A stretch of 64,000 nt of DNA from Luteirhabdus pelagi (GCF_016827595.1 NZ_JAECMS010000003.1:294352-358351); one strand, 5' to 3'. Shown: positions 42,271 through 52,769, counted from the stretch's first letter. Notes: generated from the letters alone by a model not told the origin. Numbers and translations are program-made.

Positions 42271-44730
42271 TTGAAAACTACTAACTACGCCCTCCTACTC
42301 TTACTATTTGTTTCAACCACAATATTTGCACAAAAAGCTGTTGTAAAAGGAGTTGTACTCGATGAAAACAACACTCCTATTCCTAGTGTAAATGTAACTT
42401 ATGGCAATGAAGGTACCCTTACCGACTTCGACGGTTACTACTTAATCGAAATTCCAGCAAATGAAGACGTGGTGATTACCTTTACCCATATCAGCCATAA
42501 AAAAGTACAGGTTCCTATCAATCTTGGGAGAAATGATGATTACGAGCTGAATCCGGTCATGAAGACCAACGTCGAGCAAATTACTCAGGTAGTTATTTCC
42601 ACCAAACAAAGAAAGCGTGTGGAAGGAATTACTACTATTAGTCCCGAGGCCATTCGTAAAATTCCGGGCGCGCAACCTGGCGTGGAAAACCTACTGAAGT
42701 CTTTACCTGGAGTGAGTGGAAATAACGAACTAAGTACACAATATGCGGTTCGTGGCGGTAATTACGATGAAAATCTTGTATATGTAAATGAAATTGAAGT
42801 CTATAGACCCTTCCTTATAAGAAGCGGTCAACAGGAAGGATTGAGCTTTGTAAACAGCGATCTTACCGCTAATGTCGATTTCTCGGCCGGTGGATTTCAG
42901 GCGAAATACGGCGACAAGCTTTCCTCTGTGTTGGATATTACCTATAGAAGGCCTGCCGATTTCAGCGCTTCGGCCGATTTGAGCTTATTAGGCGCAAGTG
43001 TTTCTGCAGGAGGTATTTCAAAAAATGGTCGTTTAACGGGAATTGTTGGGCTGCGTTATCGCGATAACAGTCTTTTTGTGGATGCCAAGCAGACCGAGAC
43101 GAATTTTAGACCTCGCTTTGCGGATGCCCAAACGTATCTTACCTATAAATTCACCAATAAGTTTGAATTAGGGTTTTTGGGAAATATCGCTATCAACCAA
43201 TACGATTACGAACCCCTAACACGTCAAACGAATTTCGGAACGTTGGCAGACCCGGTAGCGCTATTGGTTTTTTATGAAGGTCAGGAGCAGGATCGGTACG
43301 ACACTTACTTCGGCGCGATGAAAGGAACGTATGTAGTTTCGGACAACTACACCGCCAAGTTTATCGGTTCTATTTATCAAACCACCGAACAGGAATACTA
43401 TGATATTCTAGCGCAATATCGTTTAGGTGAAGTAAATACCAATATTGGCGATGATAATGTAGGTGAAGTTGAATTCAGCGAAGGTATCGGTTCGCAATTA
43501 ACCCATGCTCGTAACGACCTTGACGCCCTCATCATTAACGCCCAGCATCGCGGTGTTGCGAAATTAGGCGATAATACTATTGAATACGGAGTGAAGTACA
43601 CTCATGAAGACATTCGCGACCGTGTTGAAGAATATGAGATAATCGATTCGGCCGGTTTTTCCATTCGTCCACCGATTGAAGATTATGCTAATAACCAACC
43701 ATACGAACCATTCGATTCGCCTATCGTTCCCTTCACCGATATTCGTGCGCAAAACGATGTGCAAATCGACCGATTCTCGGGATATGCCCAATGGAGTCGG
43801 CGAACCAATTGGGGTGAAAGTGAACTTTGGTTGAATGCAGGCGTTCGCGCCCAAAATTGGACCGTTAGTGGCGATGGTATTGAAAGTACAAATCAAACGA
43901 TTGTCAGTCCAAGGGCTCAAGTAGCCTTAAAACCGAACTGGGACATGGATATGTTGTTCCGTTTATCCGGAGGCTTCTATCATCAGCCGCCCTTCTATCG
44001 CGAACTGCGCGATTCTACCGGAACGGTACGTCCCGGGGTAAAAGCACAGCAATCAGTTCATATTGTTCTTGGAAACGATTATAGCTTCGATTTATGGGAA
44101 CGTCCATTTACCCTTACTTCGGAAGCGTATTACAAATCCTTGACAGACGTGAACCCTTATACGTTGGAAAACGTTCGTATTCGCTATCGGGCACGTAATA
44201 ATGCTATTGCGTATGCGTATGGATTGGATATGCGATTGGCAGGTGAATTTGTTCCAGGAACGGAAAGCTGGATTAGTTTTGGGTATTTGAAGACAGAAGA
44301 GAATATCGACGATCGCGGCTATATTTTTAGACCTACCGATCAACGGTTGAAGTTTGCCTTATTATTTCAGGATTATGTAAAGGTAATTCCCGATTTACGC
44401 ATGTATTTAAACTTGGTTTACAATACGGGGCTTCCCGGCGGTTCGCCAAGTTACGCCGATCCGTACGATTATCAACGACGGTTACGCGATTATAAAAGAG
44501 CGGATTTAGGAGTGAATTATGTCTTGGTACATCAGGATAAGCAATTCGATTCAGGGTGGCGCAGTCCGTTTAAGGAATTAACCATTGGAGCAGAGATCTT
44601 CAACATATTCGATGTGCAGAATTCCATTACCAATACGTTCGTACGTGATGTGTACACCAAGGCACAATATGCAATTCCGAATTTCTTGACCCCTCGCGTA
44701 TTCAACGTAAGGCTAACAGCAAAATTCTAG
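42271..44730 (+). CDS. TonB-dependent receptor with N-terminal carboxypeptidase-regulatory-like domain
   Basis: About 819 residues if TTG 42271 is used. An ATG at 42205 is in frame but lies 53 nt inside the M23 gene and would put 22 odd residues before the signal peptide (KTTNYALLLLLFVSTTIFAQ). CarboxypepD-reg-like domain (KGVVLDENNTPIPSV), plug domain (NLLKSLPGVSGNNELSTQY, VRGGNYDENLVYVNEIEVY), then a beta barrel ending in TPRVFNVRLTAKF. Outer-membrane active transporter; substrate unknown. Not followed by a SusD gene, so not a classical glycan-utilisation pair. Confidence 0.9.
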   Translation: MKTTNYALLLLLFVSTTIFAQKAVVKGVVLDENNTPIPSVNVTYGNEGTLTDFDGYYLIEIPANEDVVITFTHISHKKVQVPINLGRNDDYELNPVMKTNVEQITQVVISTKQRKRVEGITTISPEAIRKIPGAQPGVENLLKSLPGVSGNNELSTQYAVRGGNYDENLVYVNEIEVYRPFLIRSGQQEGLSFVNSDLTANVDFSAGGFQAKYGDKLSSVLDITYRRPADFSASADLSLLGASVSAGGISKNGRLTGIVGLRYRDNSLFVDAKQTETNFRPRFADAQTYLTYKFTNKFELGFLGNIAINQYDYEPLTRQTNFGTLADPVALLVFYEGQEQDRYDTYFGAMKGTYVVSDNYTAKFIGSIYQTTEQEYYDILAQYRLGEVNTNIGDDNVGEVEFSEGIGSQLTHARNDLDALIINAQHRGVAKLGDNTIEYGVKYTHEDIRDRVEEYEIIDSAGFSIRPPIEDYANNQPYEPFDSPIVPFTDIRAQNDVQIDRFSGYAQWSRRTNWGESELWLNAGVRAQNWTVSGDGIESTNQTIVSPRAQVALKPNWDMDMLFRLSGGFYHQPPFYRELRDSTGTVRPGVKAQQSVHIVLGNDYSFDLWERPFTLTSEAYYKSLTDVNPYTLENVRIRYRARNNAIAYAYGLDMRLAGEFVPGTESWISFGYLKTEENIDDRGYIFRPTDQRLKFALLFQDYVKVIPDLRMYLNLVYNTGLPGGSPSYADPYDYQRRLRDYKRADLGVNYVLVHQDKQFDSGWRSPFKELTIGAEIFNIFDVQNSITNTFVRDVYTKAQYAIPNFLTPRVFNVRLTAKF

Positions 44731-44734
44731 CAAC

Positions 44735-45883
44735 CTATTTTTCGATAAATTCCTTAAGGACATCGATAACATAATCGACTTCTTCCTTGGTATTGAAGCT
44801 ACTGAAGGAAAAGCGAATGGACGGTTTTCCACGATAGGCTTCCGGTAGCACTTCTTCCAATACATGCGAGCCTTTGTCGCTCCCACTTTGGCAGGCACTT
44901 CCCTGCGAACAGGCAATTCCTTTTAAATCTAATTGAAACAATAACATGAGCGCTTGTTCCTTTGAAACAGGCAGACAGACATTTAGCAATGTATACGTAC
45001 TTCTTTCGTCGTCGGAACAGCCACCATTAAAATGCACTTTCGGAAATTCAGAGGCTAGTTGCTTTTTAAAATAATTCTTGAGGTCGATTATATAAGTACG
45101 TTCCTTTTCAAGGTTCTGATACGATAATTTCAAGGCTTCTGCCATTCCTGCGATAGCATAGACCGCTTCCGTTCCGGCACGTAATCCACGTTCTTGTCCA
45201 CCTCCCTTCAACAAGGGCTGTAGGCCAGAATTCTTTCGAACAAAAGCAAAGCCCGCTCCTTTTGGCCCATGGAACTTGTGTGCTGCGACAGCTGCAAAAT
45301 CGATTGGCGTTTCGGAAAAGTCTAAATCGAAATGTCCGACCGATTGTACGGTATCGCTATGAAACAAAGCATTATTCTCCTTACACAAGGCTCCAACACG
45401 ATCGATATCGAGTATGTTGCCTATTTCATTATTGACATGCATCAAACTTACGAGCGTCTTTTCTTCACCACTCTTCAGCAACTTTTCAAGGTTTTCATAA
45501 TCGATAAAACCACAATCATCTAGGGCTACATATTCTACTTCAATATCATGAGAGCCCTGAAGCGCTAAAATCGTATCCAAAACAGCGTGATGTTCTATCT
45601 TGCTCGAAATGATTCGCTTCACTCCCAAATCGTTCACACAACTTTGAAGAATAAGGTTATCGGCTTCGGTACCACCAGAGGTGAAGATAATTTCAGGTGC
45701 TGAAACGTTTAAATAGCCAGCGATTTCTTTTCGTGCATTTTCCAACAACGACTTTGCCGAACGACCATACGAATGGGTTGAAGAGGCGTTGCCATATTCC
45801 GTTTTCAATACTTCGGTCATACACCGAATCACCTCACTACGCAATTGCGTCGTGGCTGCACTATCAAAATACACTTTCTTCAT
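44735..45883 (-). CDS. Cysteine desulfurase (NifS/IscS family)
   Basis: 382 residues. FTSGGTEADNL near 66, the PLP-binding Lys in AAHKFHGPKGAG and the active-site Cys in CSQGSACQSG near 328. Group I enzyme (long loop with SACQSG). It takes sulfur from cysteine for iron-sulfur clusters or tRNA thiolation. Alone, not in an isc/suf cluster. Convergent with the TonB receptor at 5 nt. Confidence 0.94.
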   Translation of the reverse strand: MKKVYFDSAATTQLRSEVIRCMTEVLKTEYGNASSTHSYGRSAKSLLENARKEIAGYLNVSAPEIIFTSGGTEADNLILQSCVNDLGVKRIISSKIEHHAVLDTILALQGSHDIEVEYVALDDCGFIDYENLEKLLKSGEEKTLVSLMHVNNEIGNILDIDRVGALCKENNALFHSDTVQSVGHFDLDFSETPIDFAAVAAHKFHGPKGAGFAFVRKNSGLQPLLKGGGQERGLRAGTEAVYAIAGMAEALKLSYQNLEKERTYIIDLKNYFKKQLASEFPKVHFNGGCSDDERSTYTLLNVCLPVSKEQALMLLFQLDLKGIACSQGSACQSGSDKGSHVLEEVLPEAYRGKPSIRFSFSSFNTKEEVDYVIDVLKEFIEK

Positions 45884-46030
45884 AGGGGAACGATTACAAT
45901 TAAAACTGAAGCGCCGGATTCTTCAAATCCTGCCGATTTCGAGGCAAAAATACATATTAATATTTTCTTATAGTCCGCAGAAAATGGCAAGAATTGTTTT
46001 ACTTTGCAGGCATACCAAACCCGCTTTTTA

Positions 46031-46927
46031 ATGCGTCTTTTTTCAGTACTATTCCTTTTAATTACGCTTTCCATTGCAAGTTGCGATGATGGTGATGTTA
46101 TTGTTACTACCTTCGATTTTGAGGATGCCGATTTACAATATTGTGGCGAGCCGGGTGACTATGTTTTTTATAAAATCAACAATGAAGTATCAGAAAGTCT
46201 CTCGTTAAAGCTAAGCACTTCAGACACCTTATTTATAGAAGCCGATACCACCACGTACAATTTAAATGGATCGGGCAATTTTGTGAATTATAGAAGATAT
46301 AATGGTGATGTAACATCCAGTTACTTTTGCAGCAGTGTTCCGCCAGCCTCTCCTACTGTGGATGTTGAGTATTTAGCGGAAGCAGGAACAGCAACTATTA
46401 CCACTATCTTGGATTTAGATGACAATGATGGCGTTCCCTTTGTGGATAGCGACGATCCATTAGAAGAAGGTTATGGCGACTTAGACGGCGATGGAATTCC
46501 GAATTATTACGATTTTGATGATGATGGTGACAATGTGCCAACCCTTACAGAGCTAGGTGAAAACCCAGACGAGCCGCGAAATTCTGATGGTGAGGATAAC
46601 GTCGATTACCTCGATACAGATGATGATAATGATGGTATTTTAACTCGCAATGAAGATGCGGATAGTGATTTGAATCCGTTGAATGATGTTACGAATGCAG
46701 AAGTTGGTCCGGATTATTTGAATCCAAATGTCGCTAACGAGACTATTGTAAATGAATATCGTCAACATTCCTATTCCCTCGCCAGTAATGCTACGGTGGT
46801 TCTAAATGATTTGGTGTTGGAAAATGAAGCGGAAGAAATCGTTCAAGAGACCTTAGTTATGGGCATTATTGAAAATGCAGCGACCGGAACCATAACGCTT
46901 ACACCCATCTTCAGTATAGAAGATTAG
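46031..46927 (+). CDS. Lipoprotein with calcium-binding-type Asp-rich repeats
   Basis: 298 residues from ATG 46031 (MRLFSVLFLL). TTG 46004 is in frame but overlaps a -7-like TTACTTTG at 45999-46006. Lipobox SIASC; the mature part has thrombospondin type-3-like motifs: LDDNDGVPFVDSDDP, DLDGDGIPNYYDFDDDGD, DTDDDNDGILTRNEDADSD. Ca-binding structural repeats are common in Bacteroidota surface proteins. No enzyme motif. The stop overlaps the Smr gene end by 4 nt (convergent). Confidence 0.82.
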   Translation: MRLFSVLFLLITLSIASCDDGDVIVTTFDFEDADLQYCGEPGDYVFYKINNEVSESLSLKLSTSDTLFIEADTTTYNLNGSGNFVNYRRYNGDVTSSYFCSSVPPASPTVDVEYLAEAGTATITTILDLDDNDGVPFVDSDDPLEEGYGDLDGDGIPNYYDFDDDGDNVPTLTELGENPDEPRNSDGEDNVDYLDTDDDNDGILTRNEDADSDLNPLNDVTNAEVGPDYLNPNVANETIVNEYRQHSYSLASNATVVLNDLVLENEAEEIVQETLVMGIIENAATGTITLTPIFSIED

Positions 46928-47472
46928 GGCGATAGGTTCTGAAAGATATATACTTCGGTTGCTCCACGGCCATATTCCTTATAGTCGGCATCATAATACT
47001 TTACATTCTCGTATCGTCGGAATAGGTATTCCAATTCCGATTTTAGGACTCCCTCTCCAACGCCATGAATGAATACCACACGCTGAATTTTCTTTTCAAT
47101 AGCGAAGTCTAATTGACGCTTTGCCGTATCGGATTGAAGAATCAATTTGTCGTGCGGAGCCATTCCTTTTTCAGAATCGACTAATTTATGAATGTGAAGG
47201 TCTACAACCATGGGAGGCCTCGAACGTTCTTTCGGCTTCGTTCGTTGCGACTTTTTCTTTTTGGGTACGTTTTTTTCAGAAAGAATTTTATCCATATCGG
47301 CATCCAGCAATTCGGATGTTGAAAATTCCTTCGAAATCAACACTAATTCGTCAGCCGAAAACTGCAATGGAAAACCATCATTCGTTTCAATAGTAACAGA
47401 CTGATTATCAATACTAGTAACCTTGCCAATGAGGTCTTCATCCAATACAGCCACCCGATCACCGATTTTCAT
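46924..47472 (-). CDS. Smr domain-containing (MutS2-C-type) protein with N-terminal SH3-like domain
   Basis: 182 residues. N-terminal MKIGDRVAVLDEDLIGKVTS is an SH3/KOW-like DUF2027-type domain; a Lys-rich linker (VPKKKKSQRTKPKERS) follows; C-terminal Smr domain with VDLHIHKL and IHGVGEGVLKSEL. Smr domains are nucleases acting on branched DNA or stalled-ribosome mRNA. No MutS ATPase part, so it is a stand-alone Smr. Confidence 0.9.
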   Translation of the reverse strand: MKIGDRVAVLDEDLIGKVTSIDNQSVTIETNDGFPLQFSADELVLISKEFSTSELLDADMDKILSEKNVPKKKKSQRTKPKERSRPPMVVDLHIHKLVDSEKGMAPHDKLILQSDTAKRQLDFAIEKKIQRVVFIHGVGEGVLKSELEYLFRRYENVKYYDADYKEYGRGATEVYIFQNLSP

Positions 47473-47651
47473 AGAAATAAAGTTGTTTTTTTGCTAAAAT
47501 TAGCTATTTTAGTAGAAAGTGGCTAAGCGCCTAACACATAAAAAATTAGCATCTTTGTAAGAAATATCCTGTTATTAAAAAATATTTTCTATTTTTACGT
47601 CGAATTTTCAGCTAGCAGCCCCCAAATGTCTTGCTGAGCTAAAACCAAATT

Positions 47652-49511
47652 ATGATGAGAAACCTACTACTTTCAATCTTAATTCTTAGCGGAGTATCCG
47701 CATCGGCACAACTTTTCGTTCGGCCGAACCCAAGTACGAGTACCGATTCGTATGTGTACGTTAATGATGTTGAGTTGTTTGTAAACGATGATGTAAACCT
47801 TCAACTTAACACCAACAATCCTGATACCGAAGCGAGTATCTATCTTCGTAATAATGCGCAATTGTTACAAGGATCTGATGTAGCGTCTAATAATGGTAAT
47901 GGTATGTTGTCTGTATATCAAACGGTAGATGAAACAAGTAATTACCATTACACCTATTGGCATTCTCCAGTTGGAGTGCCAAACGGTTCTGGAAATCAGA
48001 ATTCTGGAATAAGTAGACTATTTGACTGTGATGGATGTACGGATGTTACTACTGCTGGTACAAGTGTAAATACAACATGGAACCAGAATGGTAGTTCAGT
48101 AACCAATCCAATCACAGTATCATATCGATGGACGTATAAGCGACTATCATCTCCACCTAACGAAGCGGAAGGAAATTATGTTCGCATTTGGGCTGGTGAC
48201 AATGCACAGCCTGGGTATGGTTTTATTATGAAAGGTGTAAGTAATGGAGCTGTAACTGGCTCACAAACTTACGATTTTAGAGGTCGTCCAAATAATGGTA
48301 CCATCAATGTTCCTGTAAATACTGGAGCTACACAGTGGACATTAATGGGCAACCCATATCCTTCTGCCTTAGACCTTAAAGATTTTATGCAGGATAATCC
48401 AAGTGTTGCGGTGATCCGCTACTGGGATGAACCTAAATTCACTGAGTATTCCCATAACTATGTTGATAAAAGTGGTGGTTACGGAACTTGGGTTCCGCTT
48501 GGTTTTGATGAAACAAATCCTGCTGGACTATACACTGCCGCAAGCTTTATGAACTACAGCTTTGGAGGTTTCGGAAGCACTACTGGCGGCTCCGGTGCCG
48601 ATCTTGAAAGACGTCATGCACCTATCGGTCAAGGTTTTGTTGTTGAAACAGATGGAACAGCAGGGACTATTACCTTTGATAATACACAACGCACCTTTCA
48701 ACGTCAGGGAGCAGGAAACTATTCAGAATTCCGTAGTCAAGATAATCCAAACAGCATGACTGGTAATGATGCTGACGAAGTAAGTGAATTTGATACACGG
48801 TCGCCTTACATAAAGTTCAATGTATTCATGGATGAATCACATTTCCGTCAATTAGCATTGGTTTTTGATGATCAAACCACTGATGGATATGATTGGGGTT
48901 GGGATGCAAGTCACCCTATGGATGCTCCTGGTGGCGATGCCTACCTCCTAATCGGTGAAGACAGCAATCGTTCTCCATTTGTAGTGAATGCAAGTCCATT
49001 TGACTATATGAAAATGATCCCTATTGGAATTAAGGTTCCACAGCAACGCCAGGTTCTTTTTGTTGCTAGTGAGGAAGTCAATATGAGCGACAAGACCGCC
49101 TATCTGTATGACAGCGTAAATAATACTTACGACAAGTTTAATGAAGGTGAAACAGCTTCGATTTTGTTACCAGCTGGTACTTACGACAATCGATTCTTTA
49201 TTGTATTTAGAGGTGCATCGGAAATTGCTGCCGACGCTAATAGTACACGTGAATCTATTGTTGAAAATGTAAACTTCTTTCAAAACAATCGCTTAAGTCA
49301 GCTAGAAGTAACCAATCCTGAACAGCACGATATTAAGCAGGGAGTTGTTTTCGATATGTCTGGTAAATTAGTGTATTCAGAATCAAACATCGGAACCAAG
49401 ACCTCTTTCACTTTTCCAACAGGGGATTTAAGTGATGGTGTTTACCTAGTAAAACTTACGACTACCGATAATGTAGATATTACATACAAAACATCTGTAG
49501 TAAATAGATAA
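47652..49511 (+). CDS. T9SS cargo protein with type A sorting domain
   Basis: 619 residues (ATG 47652; a second Met follows directly). Signal peptide ending ASAQ near residue 20; large beta-rich region with no enzyme motif; C-terminal type A sorting domain with GVVFDMSGKLVYSESN and LSDGVYLVKLTT. Exported by Sec and then the type IX system and attached to the cell surface. Leader of about 90 nt from a CATCTTTG (-7-like) at 47550. Followed after 5 nt by the DUF2752 gene. Confidence 0.9.
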   Translation: MMRNLLLSILILSGVSASAQLFVRPNPSTSTDSYVYVNDVELFVNDDVNLQLNTNNPDTEASIYLRNNAQLLQGSDVASNNGNGMLSVYQTVDETSNYHYTYWHSPVGVPNGSGNQNSGISRLFDCDGCTDVTTAGTSVNTTWNQNGSSVTNPITVSYRWTYKRLSSPPNEAEGNYVRIWAGDNAQPGYGFIMKGVSNGAVTGSQTYDFRGRPNNGTINVPVNTGATQWTLMGNPYPSALDLKDFMQDNPSVAVIRYWDEPKFTEYSHNYVDKSGGYGTWVPLGFDETNPAGLYTAASFMNYSFGGFGSTTGGSGADLERRHAPIGQGFVVETDGTAGTITFDNTQRTFQRQGAGNYSEFRSQDNPNSMTGNDADEVSEFDTRSPYIKFNVFMDESHFRQLALVFDDQTTDGYDWGWDASHPMDAPGGDAYLLIGEDSNRSPFVVNASPFDYMKMIPIGIKVPQQRQVLFVASEEVNMSDKTAYLYDSVNNTYDKFNEGETASILLPAGTYDNRFFIVFRGASEIAADANSTRESIVENVNFFQNNRLSQLEVTNPEQHDIKQGVVFDMSGKLVYSESNIGTKTSFTFPTGDLSDGVYLVKLTTTDNVDITYKTSVVNR

Positions 49512-49516
49512 AACTA

Positions 49517-49825
49517 ATGGGGTTAGAGGGACTTGAACAATACATGCTTCCCTGTACCAATAAAACCCTATTTGGAATAGAATGTATGGGCTGTGGCATC
49601 CAACGTGCCACAGCTCTTTTATTTAAAGGCGAATTTATTGCCGCCTTTCATATGTATCCGGCTATTTATAGCCTATTTCTTCTTTTGGCATTTGTAACTT
49701 TTAATCTTTTTGTCAAGTTCAAATACGATTTCCAAATCAAGGTTTTCCTAATATTCCTCAATGTTGCCATCATCGTCATTAGTTACGTTCTAAAAATGGC
49801 ACCGATAATTTCTACAATCCAATAG
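49517..49825 (+). CDS. DUF2752 family small membrane protein
   Basis: 102 residues. TLFGIECMGCGIQRA is the conserved PC-x-GCG-x-x-RA type motif of DUF2752; two or three membrane segments follow (IYSLFLLLAFVTFNLFV and VFLIFLNVAIIVISYVL). Function unknown. Starts 5 nt after the T9SS cargo gene and sits next to a CCC-motif membrane protein, a pairing I recall from many Flavobacteriaceae. Confidence 0.9.
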   Translation: MGLEGLEQYMLPCTNKTLFGIECMGCGIQRATALLFKGEFIAAFHMYPAIYSLFLLLAFVTFNLFVKFKYDFQIKVFLIFLNVAIIVISYVLKMAPIISTIQ

Positions 49826-49887
49826 TTTTTGGATGATGTAGATATTTATTCTACTTTTAAGACACTAATCAACTAATCATTATCATT

Positions 49888-50217
49888 ATGGAACAACAAA
49901 AACTCCCTAATGCTACCTTGATATTAGTACTAGGTATATTATCCATTCCGTTCTGCTGTTGCTTTACCGGTGTGGGTGGGCTAATATTAGGTATTGTAGC
50001 ATTAGTGCTAAGTAAAAAAGCCAAAGAAACATACTTGGCCAATCCGGAACTTTACACTGGATATCAAAATGTAAAAACAGGTAGAATACTTGCCATTATC
50101 GGCGTCGTTTTATCAGCCTTGACATTAGTCACCTATCTCGTACTTCTTGTATTCTTCCCAGATTGGTTGGAAGAGTATCAACGTACCGTTTTTGAACAAT
50201 ATGGTATGGAATACTAA
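49888..50217 (+). CDS. CCC-motif membrane protein
   Basis: 109 residues. Two membrane segments and the signature PFCCCFTGVGGLILGIVALV in the first one, with KKAKETYLANPELY between them. Named after its three consecutive cysteines; function unknown. Strong terminator just after the stop. Confidence 0.9.
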   Translation: MEQQKLPNATLILVLGILSIPFCCCFTGVGGLILGIVALVLSKKAKETYLANPELYTGYQNVKTGRILAIIGVVLSALTLVTYLVLLVFFPDWLEEYQRTVFEQYGMEY

Positions 50218-50220
50218 ATA

Positions 50221-50250
50221 AAAAAGCCTCTCTGTCGAGAGGCTTTTTTT
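50221..50250 (+). terminator. Terminator of the CCC-motif gene
   Basis: GCCTCTC (50226-50232) / GAGAGGC (50237-50243), 4-nt loop, preceded by A5 and followed by T7. Can also act for the convergent gene ending at 50267. Confidence 0.92.
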
Positions 50251-50266
50251 AATTTCTTATAGGTAA

Positions 50267-51334
50267 TTAAATATTTGGTGTCAAGCCATTGTAAGCCGAT
50301 TCCGGCGCTTGTTGATAAGTGCTTCCTGCACTAAAGGAGCCGTTAACTGAAGGGACAACAGGAACTAATCCAGAGGTATCCAGGTTAATTCTCCCACCCC
50401 CAATAAAGGTATCGCCTGCTGCATTGATTAACAGATAGTATCCATTTCCATCCAAAATATAGCATCCGGGATCAAGTGGTTCTGCAAAAAGAAATTGACC
50501 CGTAATATCTGGATAAAATGCACCATTATCCTCATAGACATATCCAGCTGAGTCGAGGATGTTCTTAGAGAAACCAAAATCATATATGATGGTCATACCA
50601 TTCGGTAATGTCCAAAATTGCCCAACACTATATAGCTCATATTCATTTACAGCTGGATCTAAATCAGAAAAGAAGAAAGGTGGAAGCGGTGCATCTCCCT
50701 CACCCGTATAGCAACCCATATAACCCAGTTCAAAGTTCTCCTGAATATCAGCGTTCATATGCCCAGCATCGGTTGCAATGATAACCTCAGTTATCCATCC
50801 CGTTTCAGCATCTACCACGATATCCCACGTTCCCGAAAAACCAGCTACAAAATCTTCATCGAAAGTACCGAGATAAACCATCAACTTTGAACTGCTAGTT
50901 TCCTTTTGAACCTTCGCGGAACCGATCGTTTGATCGATCAATACCTCTGTGACTATTGGATTAGAATAATCGCTTACGTCAACAGTTAGACTACCTCTAT
51001 CTCCAACAAATGTGTAAACCCCTGTATCCATAGTTCGCTGTTGCAATAGGCTGAAAACAAGTTTTTCACCGCTATCTATTTCAACAAAAGCTGAATAAGT
51101 ATTATCATTCCCGAGATTCACCCACAATTTGCCGTGAAAATCCAAATCATTGGCAACGATAGCACCTTTATAGATACCATTGCTATGTTGATCGTAGCTG
51201 GCTAATGCACGTTGATCTATATCTTCCGCTGTTGATGAATGTAGTAAGTTCTGTTCTTCTGAAATATTAGTTTCTTCTTTAGAGCAGCTTGCCATAATAA
51301 CAATGGCCATAACTGCGAATAAAATTCGTTTCAT
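50267..51334 (-). CDS. Predicted lipoprotein, function unknown
   Basis: 355 residues. Signal peptide with lipobox IMASC, then SKEETNISEEQN. The rest is beta-rich with Gly/Asp turns; no motif recognised. Convergent with the CCC-motif gene and flanked on the other side by the rocD terminator, so it is a single-gene unit. Confidence 0.75.
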   Translation of the reverse strand: MKRILFAVMAIVIMASCSKEETNISEEQNLLHSSTAEDIDQRALASYDQHSNGIYKGAIVANDLDFHGKLWVNLGNDNTYSAFVEIDSGEKLVFSLLQQRTMDTGVYTFVGDRGSLTVDVSDYSNPIVTEVLIDQTIGSAKVQKETSSSKLMVYLGTFDEDFVAGFSGTWDIVVDAETGWITEVIIATDAGHMNADIQENFELGYMGCYTGEGDAPLPPFFFSDLDPAVNEYELYSVGQFWTLPNGMTIIYDFGFSKNILDSAGYVYEDNGAFYPDITGQFLFAEPLDPGCYILDGNGYYLLINAAGDTFIGGGRINLDTSGLVPVVPSVNGSFSAGSTYQQAPESAYNGLTPNI

Positions 51335-51434
51335 GGTTGCTAGTCTTTAAAATTATTTGGTTGAAACGAAAATACCTACAGTAGGGAGTCTTTAATAAAT
51401 TATTCGATATGCACCCATTTTATTCGATAAAAAC

Positions 51435-51458
51435 AAAAAAGCTACGAAAATTCGCAGC
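51435..51458 (-). terminator. Terminator of rocD
   Basis: GCTACGA (51441-51447) / TCGCAGC (51452-51458) pair with one G-U on the minus strand only, followed there by U6. It is directional and lies 30 nt after the rocD stop. Confidence 0.75.
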
Positions 51459-51488
51459 CTTTTTCTTAATATAAAGTAAATACAAAAT

Positions 51489-52769
51489 TTATTTTTCAAA
51501 TTCTTTCAAGGTCGAAATAATAATATCCAAACACTCTCTCAGTTGGGTTTCATTCATGACCAATGGCGGTGCAAAGCGAATGATATTTCCGTGGGTAGGC
51601 TTCGCCAATAATCCATTATCCCTAAGCTTCAAGCAAATATTCCATGCTGTATCACTATCTTCAGAATCGTTGATTACAATAGCATTCAACAGACCTTTCC
51701 CCCGTACCAGGTTACAGATAGAACTGTTTTCAATATACTTGTTTAGTTCATTTCTAAAGATATTCCCCAATTTCTCAGCGTTCTCAGCAAGCTTTTCTTC
51801 TTTAACCACTTCTAGCGCAGCCATTGCCACTGCAGCCGCCACAGGATTTCCACCAAAGGTAGAACCATGGGATCCGGGTGTGATAACACTCATCACATTA
51901 TCATCGGCCAACACAGCAGAAACAGGGTATGCACCGCCACTCAAGGCCTTTCCAAGAATTAGAATATCAGGCTTTACTTCCGGAGTTTTGCTACAGCTAT
52001 AGTCTTCACAATCGCAATTTCCACATGTCGCCAATAAACGGCCCGTTCTAGCAATTCCAGTTTGTACTTCATCGGCTATAAAAAGTACGTTGTGCTTTTC
52101 GCAGATCGCTTTTGCTTTCGTTAAGTAGTCATCGGAAGGCACATATACTCCTGCTTCACCCTGAATAGGCTCCACAAGGAATCCGGCGACATCATCATTC
52201 TTTTCCAATGCCTCCTCTAACGCAGACGTATCATCATACGCTATTTTAATAAAGCCTTGCGTATAGGGACCAAAATTCTTTCGTGCCACTGGATCATTAC
52301 TAAAAGATATTATGGTAGTGGTACGACCGTGGAAGTTATTCTGACAAACAATGATCTTTGCCTCTCCTTCAGGAATGCCTTTCTTTTCATAAGCCCAACG
52401 CCGACAAATCTTTAAAGCGGTTTCCACAGCTTCGGCCCCAGTATTCATGGGCAATAATTTGTCGAAATTAAAATAGTCCGTTGCGTATTTTTCAAATTTC
52501 CCAAGCATATCATTATAGAAAGCCCGTGAGGTGAGCGTTAAGGTTTCCGCCTGTTTACTCATGGCATCTACAATTTTTGGATGACAGTGACCCTGGTTTA
52601 CGGCACTGTAGGCGGAAAGAAAGTCATAATACTTCTTACCCTCTACATCCCAGACATAAACACCTTCACCTTTATTCAAAACCACCGGAAGTGGATGATA
52701 ATTGTGAGCGCCATACTGGTTCTCTTGTTCAATTGCTTTTTCGGTTGCTGTTTTTTCTAAAACTGACAT
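51489..52769 (-). CDS. rocD: Ornithine--oxo-acid transaminase
   Basis: 426 residues. Class III PLP transaminase: [17 protein letters not shown] near 107, [15 protein letters not shown] near 232 and the PLP Lys in [15 protein letters not shown]. It converts ornithine and 2-oxoglutarate to glutamate semialdehyde in arginine breakdown. An insertion, [12 protein letters not shown], between the Asp motif and the lysine holds four cysteines close together, not present in human or Bacillus OAT as I recall; I believe related Bacteroidota proteins have it. Confidence 0.94.
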   Translation of the reverse strand: MSVLEKTATEKAIEQENQYGAHNYHPLPVVLNKGEGVYVWDVEGKKYYDFLSAYSAVNQGHCHPKIVDAMSKQAETLTLTSRAFYNDMLGKFEKYATDYFNFDKLLPMNTGAEAVETALKICRRWAYEKKGIPEGEAKIIVCQNNFHGRTTTIISFSNDPVARKNFGPYTQGFIKIAYDDTSALEEALEKNDDVAGFLVEPIQGEAGVYVPSDDYLTKAKAICEKHNVLFIADEVQTGIARTGRLLATCGNCDCEDYSCSKTPEVKPDILILGKALSGGAYPVSAVLADDNVMSVITPGSHGSTFGGNPVAAAVAMAALEVVKEEKLAENAEKLGNIFRNELNKYIENSSICNLVRGKGLLNAIVINDSEDSDTAWNICLKLRDNGLLAKPTHGNIIRFAPPLVMNETQLRECLDIIISTLKEFEK

